Source: Isoetes taiwanensis (Eukaryota; Streptophyta; Lycopodiopsida; Isoetales; Isoetaceae). Taken from it: a stretch of 64,000 bases of DNA. Position 1 is the stretch's first letter. Each line of letters starts with the position of its first letter. The notes beneath the pieces are model-generated. The model was not told the origin of the DNA. It did no database searches and saw only the letters and a program-made list of their open reading frames with translations. Of this stretch, positions 1 to 13,644 are shown piece after piece. Location: the NCBI GenBank assembly GCA_021234155.1, contig JAJEKV010000031.1, forward strand, positions 9,664,698 to 9,728,697, written 5' to 3'. A program made the position numbers and the translations under genes.

Positions 1-3000
1 ATATTTAATTATTTTATATGTTTATGGCCGTAGACACTTCATTTGGTATAGAATGATCTACCTATTGAGCTCTGCTATTCATGCTAAATTGAGATGATTC
101 TGGTTGGTTGCATTGCGCCCTACAGTTTTGCCTCCCTACTTACTGCGTAGCACTACGCTGGCCTCACATCGCTGAAGCTCCCTATAATTACAGTATTCAT
201 TCACCCACGCCTCTATTCGCTGCCACGAGGAACTTATCTCATTTGTAGCCCACTGGAGGCAAGTATCGCTCAATAAAATTATTCTCCTACTTTTCAAAAG
301 AAATGGTCCCCAAGACTTCCTTCAATGACGCTACAATAACAGCCACATCTATCTCTAAGAGGTTACAATTTAGCCTACTTAGCTATATTTTATTACTAGC
401 CTTTAGCTAACATATATAATCCCGATGCACATATTATGTTATCATTATTCTAATATAGCCATGGGTCACTACCATAGAACCCATCTCTAAACCGCCGTTT
501 TGTCATGACGGTAATTTTGTCTCAAAAAGACCATTTGATTACTATATAATTTATTTAGATGTACCTAATGTGCATATTCTTTGCCATTCTGGATCCTTTC
601 TTTAAGTTATTTTCCAAACTCTGAATATTCCTACTGACCGAATTGATATCGCGAATGCCGTATTTTAATTTGTTAGATTACTTTTCTTTCGGTTAGATTT
701 ATTCTTTGAGAAAGCAGATTTGTAATACGGTCAATAATTATCCTAATGATTCCTTTCCTAAATGATGGCGATCAATCTCACCAAGTGGCGTTCAATATCG
801 CTGGATGACCGCTAACAACGGGTATACCTGTCGCCCATGACAGCTTCTTCCTAATTCCCGATGCTAGTCAATATTGGGCAACTTCAACAGAATATCCCAA
901 TGCTTTCAACCCAACATGGATGTTGCCGTGTCCGAATCTTAGGCCCCTATGTCTTTAGATCCGAGCTTACAGGGGAAGTCTGCCATACTTTTGAAGTGCA
1001 GCGCGTACGTTTTCCGAATGCCTTCGATACCTTCCTTCGGATTCGCGGCTCTTTGATGTTTAGAGGTTGACTTTGTTCGCTAGCCTCTCATTGCCGGTAT
1101 TTGATGGTGCAGTTGATCACTTGAAATCTTCCTCTTACGCCGCTTTCAAAGCTCCGAAGGTGGTTTCGCTGAAAAGATCTTCATCCTGGAACTTTTTATT
1201 CCTGGTACCAAAGGACCACTCTCGTATCCGACATTGTTTTCATCATCGACGTCTTCCACACTCGAAGTCTCTTGTTATTCGAAGAGCAAGTTGGAGGATG
1301 TTGGGATTGCCACCGACATCTCCTTTGGGATTTGTTACGCCATGGGGAGTGAAGGAAGAATGAAGGGTCATTTTACCGCTTCCTCGGTATCACCTCGATG
1401 GAAAAGTTCAGCAGTTTATACCGAAGGTCATTTAATTGCCTCGTGTAGCTCACCTAGCCGCGTAAGCGAGAAACATTACGTCGGGCATATATTATCAACA
1501 TCTGATACCGCACCATTCGGGCGATGGCTCAATACACATCTCAAGATGATAAAGACCGGTGATAATTACATAAAGGGAATCCCCACCACAGTCTGCATCA
1601 AAGGGATGTGATCGACGCTTGGGTTCTAGATGTTACTGATATATTGCACCATGGCAATGGATTTGGACGCATAAGAACATGGCTGGGTAGTCCACGCCCA
1701 TCCACTCTCCGCAAGAATAATAATTTCGGCGTGAGTAGGTTGAAAAGTGTTGGGACTCGACCGTATTCACGGATGCATGGTATGTCAGCAATTATTCGCC
1801 GCATCTTCCCGTAGCTCCGATAAAGGCGGTAGATCACCTCCGTATATCTGCTATTCCACTCAAGGCGATCTTCAGAGGGCCACCGTCCGACTTGAAACCC
1901 ACGAGTGACGCATCACCTGACGGTAGGCCGAGCCTTCCGCGCCTTGCCCAATACACGCAGCGGCAAGCCATTAGACGTAGTCCACACGTGATCCTGCATG
2001 ATTTACACACCGCAGGGATCCACATCGCACAACGTAACCTCTTATGCCATCGCCTCTTTCACGACAAATCTCAGTGTGGCCTGTATTGCGCTTCATCTTT
2101 CTATGCTAGCTAAAGAGGCCAGCCAGTATTAATTGACTACTAAAAAGTTTAGGGTCTCATCTCCTTCCTGGACAATGAGTCCATGCGAGATAACATCACC
2201 CACACCATTATCATGAGAAGGTACCAAAGAACAAGATCTAATCTGAGGATTATAGAGTTAGGTTTCTTAGCTGGGAAAGCCTCGTTCAGGAGACCTGTGA
2301 TGGTCGCTATAGCAATTTAACAGGCTGAAACTCACCGATTCGCATGACCTGAAAGACAATTTTAGGCTATTGAACACGAAGCCCCGATCCCTCGTTTCCG
2401 GGCCTCCTTCCTCGCCACTCAATCCCCGACTCATCCTTACTACCGCTAGAAGATGAATAGATTGGGAAACTAATTAGTTTGTTCGCCGTATAGCAGATCC
2501 TGACGCTGACTCCTATAGGCAAAATCGCAGCCCTTTAAAAACCCTGCGGACGAAATGCAAGAAGCTAGGTTTTAACCTATATGCATAAAGAAGTTAGGCT
2601 AGGTTCCCATATCCCTTTAGGTATGATAATTGATGCTGGCCCCACTTATATTAAATAGCGGTGGGTTTAGGATATTCACATTGGCACAGGCTGGTCATGG
2701 ATAGTCAGTAAAATAATATTGACAATATCATTGACAGTGCGAGCGGGCAATTGTGCCCATAATTAAATCGCACACACCTTGCAAGGCTCCCCTGTGGGTG
2801 CTACCTTCCGGCTTACACGCCATGCATATCGCCGTATCGAATGTGGTTATACGCTGATAAGGCGCATTATATCGCAAGCTCCAGATCAGATATCAGTCGT
2901 AAACGTCGTACGCTTCTCCTCACGATTCGCATTTTCTCTGAACTCTAAGGAAGGCAGATACAGTTAGTAAATAATCTAACGATCATCTAACAGACTAAAG

Positions 3001-5545
3001 ACATTTTCAATTTCGCAATGTCCACCACCGGGATCATTGATACCTTCAATCTTCTTCATTTTAGATGCCGGAAAAATCAGATAATGCCAAAAGTTAGATC
3101 ATCAACACTTCCGTCGACATTCTTCCAAACATCATTTTTTCCGCTTGCAAAATGATAGAAATACCTTTACATTTTAGATAAAACACTTCAGCATTCTAGA
3201 TCTCGGATCCACAGCCCCAACCTGAGAGGAAATAGTAACAAAGACTCTTTGAAGTACCTTCACAAGTGTTGATGAGGCACAAACAAAATGGAATATTGCC
3301 GCGTCAAAGATGATTAAAATCCCAGGAGGATTCAAACACAAGAAGCCGTAAATTTTAAACATTTGACGAAGCCTCGATAGTGATGCTTGCAATGCTATCA
3401 CTACCTTTCGAACTCCATTCTTTGTTCATTCAGACCTTCAAACCAAGTTTGGTTCTATTCAAGATTCACCTTGTGCTGGCCAAATCGGCCCCGGCGACAA
3501 CGAATCGTGATTTCTATTCATGGCCCTGTAAGTTGTGTCCGGCGTTAACAGTGGCACAGAATGGATGGTGAAGATAAATAGTACGGAATATTGGTGCTCG
3601 CAAATCAAGGTCAATGAGTTTTTTTCAATAACGAAAACGTGCTAGGGATAAAGTTCAAGGATAATACCAATACGATAGTTTATTATTATTTAAAACGAAG
3701 CATTTCATGGTTGTCGCAGAACAAACATCACAAGATGAAAGATTCCGCCATCTCCTTCCAACTCATTTATAATATCTTGAATGGTACTTTGCTTAGGCGT
3801 AAAATTTGAATATTATGCAATGAACCTTCCAAATTGTCAATCGATTGAATGCTGAATGGAAATAGGAATATGACACAATTTAATAACATTCCAAGAACTA
3901 TCATTTTACCTCCTGTTTTGAAATTCGTAGTGCTTAATTCGCTGCTCCGGTCCTTTTGCATCCGTGAAGACGCACCCAATATCTTCAAAATGGAAGAATG
4001 TCGACGCCTCGATTCCATCAAGTCCAGATAAGAAATTGCTTTTTCGCGACTCTAATAGCATGAGACAATGATTATCATTTTATTACTCGATTATAATTGC
4101 ATACATATCAATTTTGATGCTCAACTCTAAGGATGTTTAATAGCCGATATCGCTGGGCGTAATAGCGCAATTGGCGTGAAGTGAGCGATTCTTTCATGAT
4201 CATCAAGGCCCAAATCCTTTCAAACCGCAAACATCAATATATGCTGTTTGACCGCACTAAAGGAAAATACTTGAAGTGTTATGATACGTGTACTAACGCA
4301 TCATTAAACCAGATTAAAACTACTCACGTTCTCTGAAGCAAAACTTCGTCATCCCTTTGCCTTTCTAGCCCGAAGCGTACAACCTTCACAATTTCATGCG
4401 CAGTACCAACATACGCTGGTATCAAAAACAGAAAATGCATACTCTGACAATGTGAATTGCATTTGATAAGCCACAATTGCCTATACCCAAAGATGCAGGA
4501 ACATCCGCATGACACCTCGTTCCTTCACCGATGTTTCGCAATGTCGATGTCGCCATCTTCGCTAATGACAAAATAATCGTGATGTAATCCATAGTATTGC
4601 ATTTCATATGCATATAACGCGCTTCTGACCAAGCATCTCCACATTTGCACCTCGACTTGTTCCGAAGTGGTCTTTACCTATATACCACACCACATTCTGA
4701 TTCTCAAACTTGATTTCCGAAAATAACCGCATTTATATATCAGGAAGTTAAAGCCAAGACTACGAATGCCCGCGTTATACAATGTACCGAGTCAGCTTGC
4801 ACTTAACGTTGATAAGATATATAACTCAATTTCAGTGGCATCTGTTACAATATAGCTTAATCCTCAAGATCTTCTTTCATTGAAATCCGAGGTCATTGCT
4901 ATCCGGCTATTGCCGAGAACGCAACATAAATAACTGCATTCCCTGGCATTCGCCTACGCCATGATCTACTTAACGATGATGAAGCATTCATTAACGCCAC
5001 ATAGGCCCGAACAACTATTACCGGCCGCACACTTTCCGCAGCATCCTTCCATACGCTCAACCCACAACGTAATGCAAGCCTAACTGACGTGATCCGCTTA
5101 TATGAAATATTCCGCAGATATTATCCCAAAACAAATCCAAGCCTTCAAACCGGCTTATTCCAATCTCTTCGAACAAGAGGGTTACACTTCTTTACGGGCG
5201 GGTCCCGCAATACTTAAATAGGTTATTTGGCGAAACCTTTAGGGATGCCCTCACATGTCACCGTTAGTTTGCTTACGTCAAGTCAAGCTCGGTGATACCA
5301 GTGACTGCTCAGCCACAGTCAGAACCAACTACTGCACGCCAACCGCCGTCCGCCCGAACCATGCGGAATACTTCAAAATTTGATGACATGTGAGCCCCTT
5401 AATTCCTCCATATACCAGTATATTGCATATATATGTGGAATTTTCCTTAGAAAAGATTTAGGTTTCTGTTCCTTTTTCTCGAACCCTGAAAGGATTTGGT
5501 GTATTTCCAGATATGGGTCGGAGAGAGCGTTTCGGCGGAGCAGAG
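1..5545. other. Non-coding or unrecognised stretch
   Basis: I see no gene, RNA gene or recognisable mobile element here. The open frames are short (the longest is 125 codons, at 1,234-1,611), lie on both strands, overlap one another and match no family I know. Composition is mixed and without clear tandem structure. It may hold very old or badly eroded repeats, since the L13a relic just downstream shows that coding DNA in this part of the window can be nearly unreadable. Confidence 0.6.
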
Positions 5546-6496
5546 ATGGTTACCAGCATTCAGTGCATGCAGCGAGTAGGTATGGATACCGCCACCATAT
5601 GCTTCTGGCCGTCTTGCATCCATTCCGCGCCATGATTTCGAAGGGCGCGAAGTGCAGCGTATGTTATTTCTCCCGTTTTTCTCTTTTGATAAGTTGCTGA
5701 TCGCATCTCCAAAAACCGTATAGTGCGCGATGTGAGGATTTGTTTCATCTGGCGGTCTAAATTGCCAGAAAATGAATATTCTGGTTTCTTTTAAGAAAAC
5801 GTAGATGAATACCAAGTTCAGTATGGTCCTCCATTCAATTCGGCCCGGCTCGAATTCCTGTGGATACCAATTAGGAGGGTGAGATCTCGCTCTTCGATTT
5901 CCTGTCTCAATTTTAGTTCTGTTAAAACAAAGCCTTTTGTTGGGGATGATACCCTTAAGGAAGGTCCAAGCGGGGTGTTAGCATCGAAACGACTGAAGGC
6001 CTTTGAGGGTTGTCCTCCACCGTATGATAAGATGAAGAAAATGGTTATTCCAGATGCTCTTAAGTAAGTCACTGTTATATTTCCCGCATTTTCTAATCTC
6101 CACCAATATTGGATGTAAGATCCGAATTGAAGCAGTGTCTGATAATTTCTGTATTTTTATGTGTCAGGGTTTTGAGATTGCAACCAAGGTCAAGAATATT
6201 TCGTCTCGGACGTCTATTCTGAGGTTGATGGCATCATTGGCGACAACGAGGTAGAGCCACTGTATAATTTGGTAGCTTCATTACGCAAGTTTAGAATCCT
6301 ACTTAGGTGAACTTTGCTGCTTCAAATATGGTAAATCCGGAGGAGAAGAGGAAGGTTAAAAGCAATGATACCTTTCTATGAGATAGAAGAACAGCCTCAG
6401 GCTTTCATCATGTGCCGAAAGATTGCAGATGATCAATTAAAAGACGTGAAGTCAGTTTTGGAGCCTGTGTTACCAGGTCATAATTTGATTTATTGA
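5546..6496 (+). pseudogene. RPL13A: 60S ribosomal protein L13a gene copy, intron-containing, frame-broken
   Basis: L13a is a large-subunit ribosomal protein of about 206 residues. Pieces of it occur here in order on the plus strand. An ATG at 5,546 opens a frame with the family's early C-x-x-R-V...D spacing. RHHML (near 5,600) and GRLASI (the next frame, immediately after) follow. RCED and MNTK lie near 5,720-5,840, and GMIP near 5,945. RLKAFEG and [17 protein letters not shown] end at 6,063. A donor GTAAGT at 6,064 and an acceptor TGTCAG ending at 6,167 define a 104-bp intron that splits the final Lys codon, and VLRLQ resumes at 6,168. GRL and SEV follow, then EEKRKVKS near 6,345 and a C-terminal part AD-DQLKDVKSVLEP ending at a TGA at 6,494-6,496. 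At least five frame changes and several stops separate these pieces. The retained intron argues against a retrocopy. It is either a decayed duplicate or a real gene read with many sequence errors. Confidence 0.8.
6064..6167 (+). other. Intact GT-AG intron inside the L13a relic
   Basis: The donor GTAAGT and the acceptor TGTCAG, preceded by a pyrimidine-rich stretch, are both canonical. The splice joins AA to G as a Lys codon, and the flanking residues DALK and VLRLQ run together as in plant L13a proteins. The intron is 104 bp, a normal plant length. Confidence 0.8.
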
Positions 6497-9400
6497 AGGC
6501 TCCATGACAATAGATTTTAGCTGAGTGGTTTATGTTGCTATTAAATTCTGTAGTTCAGTAAATGAAGCACGCATATTATTGACAAGGTTTGTAACAAGCT
6601 TTATTGGTGTTTTGCTTGGCACTGTTTAAAATGTATTCGCTCGAGTCCATTTTAATCTATTGTGGTAGCTGCAAGGTCATGATACTAATGAATATATAGG
6701 CTATTGCTCGAATTTTTTTATCCTGTGATGATAGAGGTAACAAACTCAAACAGAAAATGGGGACTAAGTTCAAGCCATTAAGAACCAGAACATATAAGTT
6801 AAAACGCGAAAAACACAGCACACCAAACGTGGGGAGGTTTTTACATATCTGAGTTTAGATTCATTGTATGCACGGAAGATTTTACATCTGAGCCATGATA
6901 TACGAGTTTGTGACCTTCTAACCATATAGTTGGTCGGATAAAATTACTGATGCGGGAATGCATTAGCTAAGCAACACTACAAGGATAACTAGGGGTTGCA
7001 CTGATATTCAATCCAGACGTTGAAGCTGAATCTAAACTTGTTTCAAATCCTAACTCCAGTGCTAACCCTAAGCAGAACAAAATTTCGACAGATAGCCTTT
7101 AGGCGACCATACCTAAACATCTGCGCCGTGGGATTATCTCGACGCAACCAATCCACTTTAAATTCCAAGATTCGGCGAAAGAGGTGTTATCTCCGATAAC
7201 TATCGCCCCGAAAGGATTATCAAGTCTCATCGCCGGATTGAGGAGATTATCAAATCGACATAGATAATCCTCCACCGATAAAGTTTTATAGAGGTTAACT
7301 TCTTCGATGATTATGGTAGATAACCTCTACCGAGAAAGAGCTTATGATTATCTTTGAGAGGAGGGCCATCCTCTTCCCAGCAGAAAGGAAATGTCCCCCT
7401 TTTCTCGAGCTAGAAAGGAAATTCATCTCCATGAAAAGCGAAATCTCCTTCGGTGATTTAAATCGAAGTATTATAAACAATAGCAAAAGATTAACCGCAT
7501 TGAGGTTTATAAAATAAGTCCAAATTACATTCAGATCAACATATTATACTTCACTGACGAAATCGCTTTGATACCACTGCGATTAGACTTGCAGCCTTTG
7601 GGAAGCTATCTTCGGACCATCCCCCATCCATACATAAACAATAGCAGCATTAACCAAGCATTCAAGGTTATAAAATAAGTCCAGCCATATCTAAGATCAA
7701 CCATGCTTTGATATTAATTCGCGGATAAAGTCGGGTAGCTTAGAGCCCATTCTTAATTAATCGGTATTAAACCACTATATCTTTCTCATGCTGAAGAGGC
7801 CATGCAATACTAACATTTGCAAGATGATGAATCTAGTTCTTTGTTTATTTCTAGAATACCAATAGGTATTTAACTCCCAATGTGTATACAACAATGATCT
7901 ATATTTTCACAATCAAACAATATTCGTTCAACAGATATGTAAATGTGTATTATAATAATAAATGACGAGATTCACCAAGTTCAGTTCATAATCAAAATCA
8001 ACAGCAGTAATAAACACTTCCAACAAGATCGCAAACCTGACCGGTCCTGTAGTTGCTCCGCTACATTTTGCCATTTCGGAACTCCGCCATAAAGATAAAT
8101 CTGGGGCGTAGTCATAAAAATCCAAGCGGGGTTTGAGAATACTTTCGAGAAACTATGAATCAATACATGAAATAGACAACCATGAGCACCTTACCATAAA
8201 GTTGCACTACTTGAACCAATCATATATGAATAATACATAAATGTTCGGTGGATTCAGTTTTGATCGACGAAAACTCCAGAGCAAGAGGTATTTTTTTGCA
8301 TTTATGCGACGATATCTATGTGGTGGCTTTTGCCAATCGACTAACGCAAACAATTGCTGCTGATGGATCAAGCTACCTTTGAAAATGAGGCAGTTTCTTT
8401 TTTTTCCATTTATTGATAACGGCCGCCTTGCGCGATAGTTTACACATCTATCGATCATTGGCGATTATAATCGGTTACCGCTCCAACCACTATAAGCGGT
8501 ATCAATGCGATGGTGTCCAATGTTCCAAGATACCAATTACTGATTTACTTAAGATTCCTCTATTGCGATGCAAGCACCGCATTGTACGATAGGTAAATTC
8601 GCGTGCTTTAAAGCCATGCAAGCACTCACCGATTTGAGTATGCTTTCGATGCGCCGCGAACGGTGAATCGCAAATCAACCGCATGCGACGCCATTTATGT
8701 ATAGGTCCGGAGACAAAGGCGTAAATACCTCGCCGATTCATAAAGCATGATCCATTCTATCTCGGTATTCCAGGCTCGGCATACCGGAATTTACGACATT
8801 AAACCAATATGCCCTACAACCGATCGCTGGAGAAGTAAATACTACCAAAATGAGTCGTGGCAGAGGCTTCGATGCCAAAAAGTTTTCCATGACAATAACA
8901 TGGCGGTGATAGTAAGAGGGTATCTTCTTTAATGAATATAATGTAACGATAGTGGCTGCTGGCTCATCTATGACTTTGTCCCGAGACGACTCTATCGAAC
9001 TTTGTTTGAGCGATGACAATGACGGCTTCTGCGTACGAATAGCCAAACAATGAGAGCGGTTCAACACATTAAAAAGAATCCTTTACCGGCAAGAGTCGAA
9101 GTCGATGGTGATGAACAATAAGAAAACGAAAATGATTATTTAATATTAAAACTATAACGCATAGATGTAACACCCTTGCTGGAGAGAGTATGTCAAGTCA
9201 TTACTGGATCGCTTCTAACCACCTGGAATTCATACTATTATAATGGATCAGAATAAATGGTTAATAGGTTGCTTAATGGTTTTGTGATTTAATATGAGAA
9301 AACTCGTATATTAGGATACCAAATATAAATCTGCGAGTATGACATTAAATAAGAATATCGATTTATTCCAATATAAAGTAGCAGACGTGAGATCGATGGA

Positions 9401-10498
9401 TATAATTATAGAATGGTTGCGTATGCGCACAAAAGGTGAAGTTACGATAGTCGAATACCTCCGCGTACCTTTTGGGTTCTAACGGTTAAATGACTGGCCG
9501 CCAACATTACTGATCGTCAGGCAGACGCGTGATCTCCTTTGGTAACGGCTTTCATTCTTCAACAATCCATATACTGCTTATGGATGATATCTGAAGAATC
9601 CAACCGGCTCATGACCGCTATTATGATCCGAAAGCCGAAAATCTTCAGGCGATGATGTCGGAAGTTTTAAGATTGAAGTATGAATCTTAGTATTCGAAAA
9701 TGGAGCTAAACAGGGAAGGTTTCCTTTTTTGTATCTTATCTTAAGTACATACACACACCTTCATTTTCGTAAAAAATGCATTAGCGTAATGGCATATTAA
9801 ATATTAGAAACTTTATGCTTTATGCTACCATATAATGTATATATGTGTTGAAACAAATGGTCGAAAACAAATCAAGTGATTTTCTATTTTGGATAAATAG
9901 TACTGCAGATTGTAAACATGTTATGTGACTCATTACTAGACCGGTTCTAAGGCAAGTTGATGTTCTTTAAAGGAAAGAAAGGGATTCCTTTACAGAAAAG
10001 TAGCAAAACTAAAGCTGTTGATGAGTATAAAATGGGTCCCCATCTTGAAATATGTATTGAGCTGGGGCTTAGATAATGATACTAATATGAAAGTATATGG
10101 GCGCAATATATGCTAAACAATAATTCTACATCGTTAAGTGGTGCCTAAATACGCTATACTTCAAAGAATGTATTTAAATAGCTCCAATATGAAATGCAAC
10201 CTCAAACGCTTCTTAAAATATACTAGACATACCAATAAATGGATAAGCTTTGTTCTAAAGGAGAAAGCTTTTTGGCTTCATGCGCCTATATGCGTGACCG
10301 TAGATTGATCAATGTAAAGGTATGGTATGTACATATAACAAGGTATAATTAAATATATTAAAATTAAAGTTAGAGTTACTTCGTGGAGGTGCTATCGCAA
10401 ATGAGTCATACTTTGTATATGGAAGCTAACATTACCAAGGATCAATTAAGGTATGCAGTAACGCTTAGTTGGGCTATTGTCATAGCTAGTTCGACCGG
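6497..10498. other. Non-coding or unrecognised stretch, AT-rich
   Basis: I find no gene. At 7,127-7,420 there is a local cluster of GATTATC/GATAATC motifs in both orientations. Small minus-strand frames at 8,000-9,070 match nothing I know. From 9,100 onward the DNA becomes AT-rich, has no long frame, and runs into the first copy of the 2.4-kb repeat. Confidence 0.5.
7127..7420. repeat. Cluster of GATTATC / GATAATC motifs in both orientations
   Basis: Variants of GGATTATC, TTATCTCC, AGATAATCC and AGATAACCTC recur about eight times in 300 bp on both strands, often beside CTCC or GAGG. They look like short scattered inverted repeats rather than a strict tandem array. They may be the remains of a fold-back element. 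No function can be read from them. Confidence 0.4.
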
Positions 10499-12873
10499 TT
10501 TTTTAATTATATGACCATATTTCGTGCTAAGATTATGATGTGCATGGAAACAAGATATGCATAAATAAGAAGTTTAAATTATACAACAAGATTGGGTAAA
10601 GGCCACAGGAAATTACATCAAGTTATGGGATTTTGCAAACATTCTCAGATGGCATGGAGTGCCTATGGGCAATGCTAAGGATAAATCCTAGATATGTGGA
10701 CAACAGTAAGACCTTATAAAATTGGACCTTGGGCCATGCAAATTTACAGATGCCTTGGCCAATGGGGCTTATTTGAGAATAAATAAATGTTACATGTGTT
10801 ACATGGGATATGAAAACAAAAACAAACACTGAGGCTACTTAATCGTTATTAATTATGGGTTCCTATACCAGAACTTAGGTTCCTACTGATACATACAAAG
10901 GTCGAAGATGGAGATACGCCTCCGCAAGAGAAGTATTGAAAAGAAAAATAGAAATGGCATTTGAAACTTCGATAATATTCACGTGATATGTATGTAAAAT
11001 TAGGTACACGACTGGGTGGTAACTCATAAGGACAAAGGGAGTAATAAAATGCCAAGAATGGGGCATCTCATTGTACCAATTCCGCCCCTACGCATAGATG
11101 CTAAGATTTGGGCATTCCGAAGGCCGTGAAACACCAAGTAAATCACTTGGAAGAGCTAGAAATTTCTAAGGTAGCTATTGGGAATGATGAGAATATTTTG
11201 AAAGAATGCGTATGTGTAGCATAGCTATAGCTGCGAGAAATAAGAGCTTAAATACAAGTTCAAGGAAAATGAAGATATCCTTGCTTACAATGATGGTCAT
11301 ACACAGTTAGAGTGAGGATTCTCGCAACATAGCAAAGAAGAAAACAACTCAAGGGATTGCCCTCCGAGCTTAAAATCAATATCTGTGTTAATGCTAACCT
11401 ATTTGCATTTATGCAAGAATTTTGTACGAGAATGCTAAGATATGAAAATAGTGTCGCACTGTGTGCTAAGTAGAATCATAGAGATTATGTAGATTGCTCA
11501 AAATGCAATAGATGGAAAGATAGAATAAAGGACTTGTATGGTTTCATGTTTGAAATTATAGATAAATGCTGTGATTCGGTGCTTACATGTATCATGGAAG
11601 GCATGAGCCTGAGGATGGAGACTACAAATAATGGTGCTAAATGAACCGCGGATAACCATTATTAAGGCAAAGAATGAGTAAATCCACTACAATTATATGG
11701 TATAAGAGAAAAAGATGCTTTAGATAGAAGAAAATGGTAGATTAGAAAATATACCACTTGGTGCTTTTTATTTTATCTATGTTGTAGGTCCTGGTGTCGT
11801 ACTCGTGATTCATGGATAGATTTATCAGTTGAATTACTGATCCTATCTGCAATAGATACAATCTATCAGCTGATAGATAATGCATTTGCCGTTGAAAATT
11901 TAAAATAACAAAACTGTGGATAAACAGAGTATACAATGTCAGCGAGGCCGATATAATTGCATAGGAAGTTACGCGATTGCACTACACTTTGCCGCAGACT
12001 AATGATGTATGTGTACAAGAAATATAAATGATTAGTTGGGCTTCAGATATGACTCCAAGGTAAGGGAGTACCATGTGACTATATGCCGATAATTATGACT
12101 ACATGCTAGTCGTAATCATTGGGTAATTAGGACAAGATATGATTTTGCTGCTCATAAGTCCCGAAATCCGAAAGTTATTCTCAATGATTACATAATACTA
12201 ACACTAGTACCATTAAAGTCATGGTGAAGGGGAATACTCCAAGAAACCTACCGCTAATTGCTAGTAGCTTAGGCTCTTACTACCGACAAGGCTAACTGGC
12301 CCTTTGGTTCTATCAAGAAAATCCGTGTTTCTGCTCCATGCTTTGATGTTTCTTAGCTTATGGCTCGATTCGCAAGGACTTCAAGCAAGTCTCGCTCCAA
12401 TATGGAGATTTTATTTCAATGAGAAAGACTTGATCATGCTAATTTACTATAAATGCTTAGATCCGTATATTACTACTAAAGCTATAGAATTGTACATTTG
12501 TGAAATAGCATATGAGTTCAATCTATGGAATACAAAAAGTCTCTACCATTATTCTTATATGGTTATGATGCAATAGCTTATGATAATGTATTCTATTTTG
12601 AAAAAGGCGTTGTAGAGTTATCAAGCTTCGAAAAATAATAGTAAAATGCTCATCTTTTGAAATAAGGCCGTTTCCGCACAATAATTGTGTATTAATGATG
12701 AAATGTTCAAGATACCAATTAGATTTCTTATGTTGGTTGTAAAGTATAAAAATAATTGTGTTAAGACCTTATCCCCGGCTTAGGAGTAAATACCTATTAA
12801 TTTCCTAAGCTCCCATTAAAGGTGTAATTTGATATTTCCAAAGAGGGAATTATCAAGGATGGAAGTCCGAAAC
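10499..12873 (+). repeat. 2.4-kb direct repeat, copy A
   Basis: Almost the whole segment recurs, in the same orientation and order, at 13,645-15,962. Both copies run from a TTTTATTATATGACC-like left end to GGAAGTCCGAAAC at the right end. Long shared blocks, for example around GATTATGATGTGCATGGAAA, alternate with clustered small indels and substitutions. The left part keeps fragments of the reading frame that is better seen in copy B. I cannot name the family. It could be a pair of long LTRs or a segmental duplication, but neither copy shows clear TG...CA ends or a primer-binding site. Confidence 0.85.
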
Positions 12874-13644
12874 AACATTTTTGGGGTTTTTGTTTTAAAT
12901 TCATTTTCAGTCATAATTAGAAAACCGTGTTTGGTCGTGAAGGACTACATGTGATAACTTATTCTAATACCTCCGATTAAATATATAGGTGGGATGCCAA
13001 AGATGATGGGCTCACCTTGATCAAAGAACTCGTCTATCAAATAACAGAACAAGGAATTGATAAGCGCCAATCTAGTACTCTAATATGGATGATTGGGACA
13101 TCATTTACTAACAATAGACAAGGTATGGCTCAAATATCATAGCCATTCATGCTACTATAAGAGTATAACGTGATATTTGTCGAACAAGCATTTGCCAAAT
13201 TCCATGTGATAAATCATATTCCAGATTTTGGCATTTGCCATGGGGTTAAATCATATCCTGCATTCTGCCAAGGAATAAAGTATATCCCGTAGATTTGCAA
13301 TGTTCCAATGGACCTCGCAAGAGAACAACGCCTGGACTCACAGCAATTCTAACGATACTGGGGCTTGCCATGGAAATCTGAAGGATTACCAAGATTTTGG
13401 TCTCACCGCACAAACTATGGGATATGATACATATCGCATAATCATTGGGCAGAAGTAGTAGTAGGAACCATTTGCTTTGTTGTTGTATACATGAAGGAAA
13501 CATGCAAAGAAGGAAGCCATCAGGAGGGCAGACGCATTACGTGCCAGTTGGGTCCCAAGACTCCTTGTCGAAAATTGTAGTTGTGGGTTTTGTCTAAAAA
13601 CCCAAACTAGTAATGGTCCCCCTAACAATCCGCTTGAGGGAGGA
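12874..13644. other. Spacer between the two 2.4-kb repeats
   Basis: This 771-bp segment has no recognisable coding region, tRNA-like sequence or retroelement signal. Short minus-strand frames at 13,246-13,628 overlap each other and match nothing known to me. Confidence 0.5.

Noticed and set aside
1234-1611. 125-codon plus-strand frame
   Set aside because: No family resemblance; frames of this length overlap it on both strands.
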